DNA of 6,273 nt from contig HF972618.1 in NCBI GenBank assembly GCA_000432995.1, positions 13,723 through 19,995 of the forward strand. The letters run 5' to 3'. Positions 5,576 through 6,273 of the stretch are shown in pieces. Every line of letters begins with the position of its first letter. Within the stretch, counting starts at the first letter, position 1. The position numbers were made by a program, and so were the translations under genes. This stretch comes from Clostridium sp. CAG:1013. Its GTDB lineage: Bacteria > Bacillota > Clostridia > Oscillospirales > Acutalibacteraceae. The notes beneath the pieces are model-generated. The model made no database searches, had not been told where the DNA came from, and worked only from the letters and a program-made list of their open reading frames with translations.

Positions 5576-5584
5576 TGTTATAAA
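5576..5584 (+). promoter_or_regulatory. Candidate extended -10 promoter just after repeat copy 2
   Basis: TGTTATAAA fits the extended -10 pattern TGnTATAAT with one mismatch. No good -35 lies 17 bp upstream, which is inside the repeat. If active it would start helicase transcription near 5591, about 50 nt before the ATG and free of the repeats. Confidence 0.35.
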
Positions 5585-5640
5585 TGAGAGAAGGAACGCC
5601 TCCGGATCCAGGAGCGTAGATTGAGAAAGGCATAGGACAG

Positions 5641-6273
5641 ATGATTTCCAAACAAGAGCTTTTAAAACTGAGACAACAGGTGATGGAGCGGGACTTTTCC
5701 CGCATGAACGACCGGCAGCGTCAGGCTGTGTTTTCCACGGAAGGGCCTTTGCTGGTGCTGGCGGGCGCCGGCAGCGGTAAGACCACTGTGCTGGTCAACC
5801 GAGTGGCCAATATCATCCGGTACGGGCAGGCTTACAACAGCCCCTTTATTAGCGATGCGCTGACGGAAGAGGATATAGAACTTTGTAAAGGATATTTGCT
5901 TGACAGAGAACTGCCAGATCTAGTTAGATCGCGGCTTGCGGTGTCTCCTTGTCCTCCTTGGCGTGTAATGGCAATTACCTTTACTAATAAGGCGGCTGGG
6001 GAGTTAAAGGAGCGTCTCTGTCAGATGCTGGGAGAGGGCGGCCAAGAGGTGTGGGCGTCCACGTTCCACTCCAGTTGCGCCCGGATCCTGCGCCGTGACG
6101 GGGACCGGCTGGGGTTCACGCCCCACTTTACCATCTATGATACGGACGACAGCCGCCGGTTGATGAAGGAGGTCCTGAAAGACCTGGAGATCTCCGAGCG
6201 GGCTTTGTCCCCCAAGGGGGCTCTGGCGGAGATTTCCCGTGCCAAGGACCAACTTACCACCCCCGAGGAATTT
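5641..6273 (+). CDS. pcrA: UvrD/PcrA-type superfamily 1A DNA helicase, 3'-truncated by the window
   Basis: ATP-driven 3'-5' DNA helicase used in repair and replication (family knowledge). The frame starts at ATG 5641 and runs off the window after 211 residues of an expected 730 or more. Visible motifs: Q motif MNDRQRQAV (22-30), Walker A GAGSGKT (42-48), motif Ia ITFTNKAAGELKER (112-125), and VWASTFHSSCARILRRD (137-153). DEAD-type motif II and later motifs are outside. Between Walker A and motif Ia there are 63 residues, roughly 30-40 more than in classic PcrA; this extra segment (about 62-105) is acidic and helical. The start is bounded by an in-frame TAG at 5617-5619. GAAAGG at 5625-5630 is a modest ribosome binding site, so the Met codons at 5683 or 5704 remain alternatives. 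A related UvrD-like paralogue cannot be excluded without the C-terminus. Confidence 0.9.
   Translation, partial: MISKQELLKLRQQVMERDFSRMNDRQRQAVFSTEGPLLVLAGAGSGKTTVLVNRVANIIRYGQAYNSPFISDALTEEDIELCKGYLLDRELPDLVRSRLAVSPCPPWRVMAITFTNKAAGELKERLCQMLGEGGQEVWASTFHSSCARILRRDGDRLGFTPHFTIYDTDDSRRLMKEVLKDLEISERALSPKGALAEISRAKDQLTTPEEF

Larger units (their letters stand above)
5263..5640. other. 378-bp divergent intergenic region with promoters and repeats
   Basis: No gene is supported here. From left to right it holds the DUF1836 leader and promoter (to 5333), a divergent promoter toward the helicase (5344-5372), a 72-bp repeat (5391-5462), a 35-bp spacer, a second copy (5498-5569), an extended -10 candidate (5576-5584), and the helicase leader. 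The leader contains a weak hairpin, CGC(C)TCC with GGAGCG (5597-5616), and GAAAGG (5625-5630) 10 nt before the helicase ATG. Open frames crossing the repeats on the minus strand exist only because the repeats are GC-rich. Confidence 0.75.

Noticed and set aside
5265..5705. Minus-strand frames through the repeat region as possible small proteins
   Set aside because: They exist because the repeats are GC-rich and low in stops, they contain internally repeated peptides, and they overlap promoters and the helicase start.

Overview
The window looks like chromosomal DNA of a moderately GC-rich gut-type Clostridia bacterium, most likely of the Oscillospirales (Flavonifractor/Oscillibacter-like). This is inferred from protein style (DUF1836 and DUF6506 proteins, a UMF1-type transporter, an MtaB-flavodoxin pair, a UvrD-type helicase with an insertion after Walker A), strong AGGAGG-type ribosome binding sites and sigma-A-like promoters. 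No phage, transposase, rRNA, tRNA or CRISPR array is visible.

Layout. (1) Positions 2-1506, plus strand: the C-terminal three quarters of the tRNA methylthiotransferase MtaB, translationally coupled by a GTGA overlap to a small flavodoxin-domain protein. (2) 1600-2916, plus strand: a UMF1-family MFS transporter with its own candidate promoter and a strong terminator at 2928-2962. (3) 2928-3021: back-to-back terminators separating convergent transcription units. (4) 3041-3502, minus strand: nrdR, the regulator of ribonucleotide reductase genes, with a TTG start and its own promoter. (5) 5262-3608, minus strand: a three-gene operon in the order DUF1836 putative MerR-like regulator, DUF6506 protein, and a TIM-barrel sugar-phosphate isomerase/epimerase-like protein, driven by a near-ideal promoter (TTGACA, 17 bp, TACACT). 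(6) 5263-5640: a 378-bp divergent intergenic region holding back-to-back promoters and two 72-bp GC-rich imperfect direct repeats. (7) 5641 to the window end, plus strand: the N-terminal 211 residues of a UvrD/PcrA-type superfamily 1 helicase.

How the genes may work together. MtaB is a radical-SAM Fe-S enzyme that needs low-potential electrons, so the coupled flavodoxin is a plausible electron donor (inference). The three-gene minus operon joins a putative DNA-binding protein, a small protein of unknown function and a TIM-barrel enzyme; the tight coupling suggests a shared role, but no substrate can be read from the sequence. The most unusual DNA is the repeat pair between the divergent promoters and the helicase start. 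The next most unusual is a lower-GC insertion inside the helicase. Neither amounts to clear evidence of a new system.
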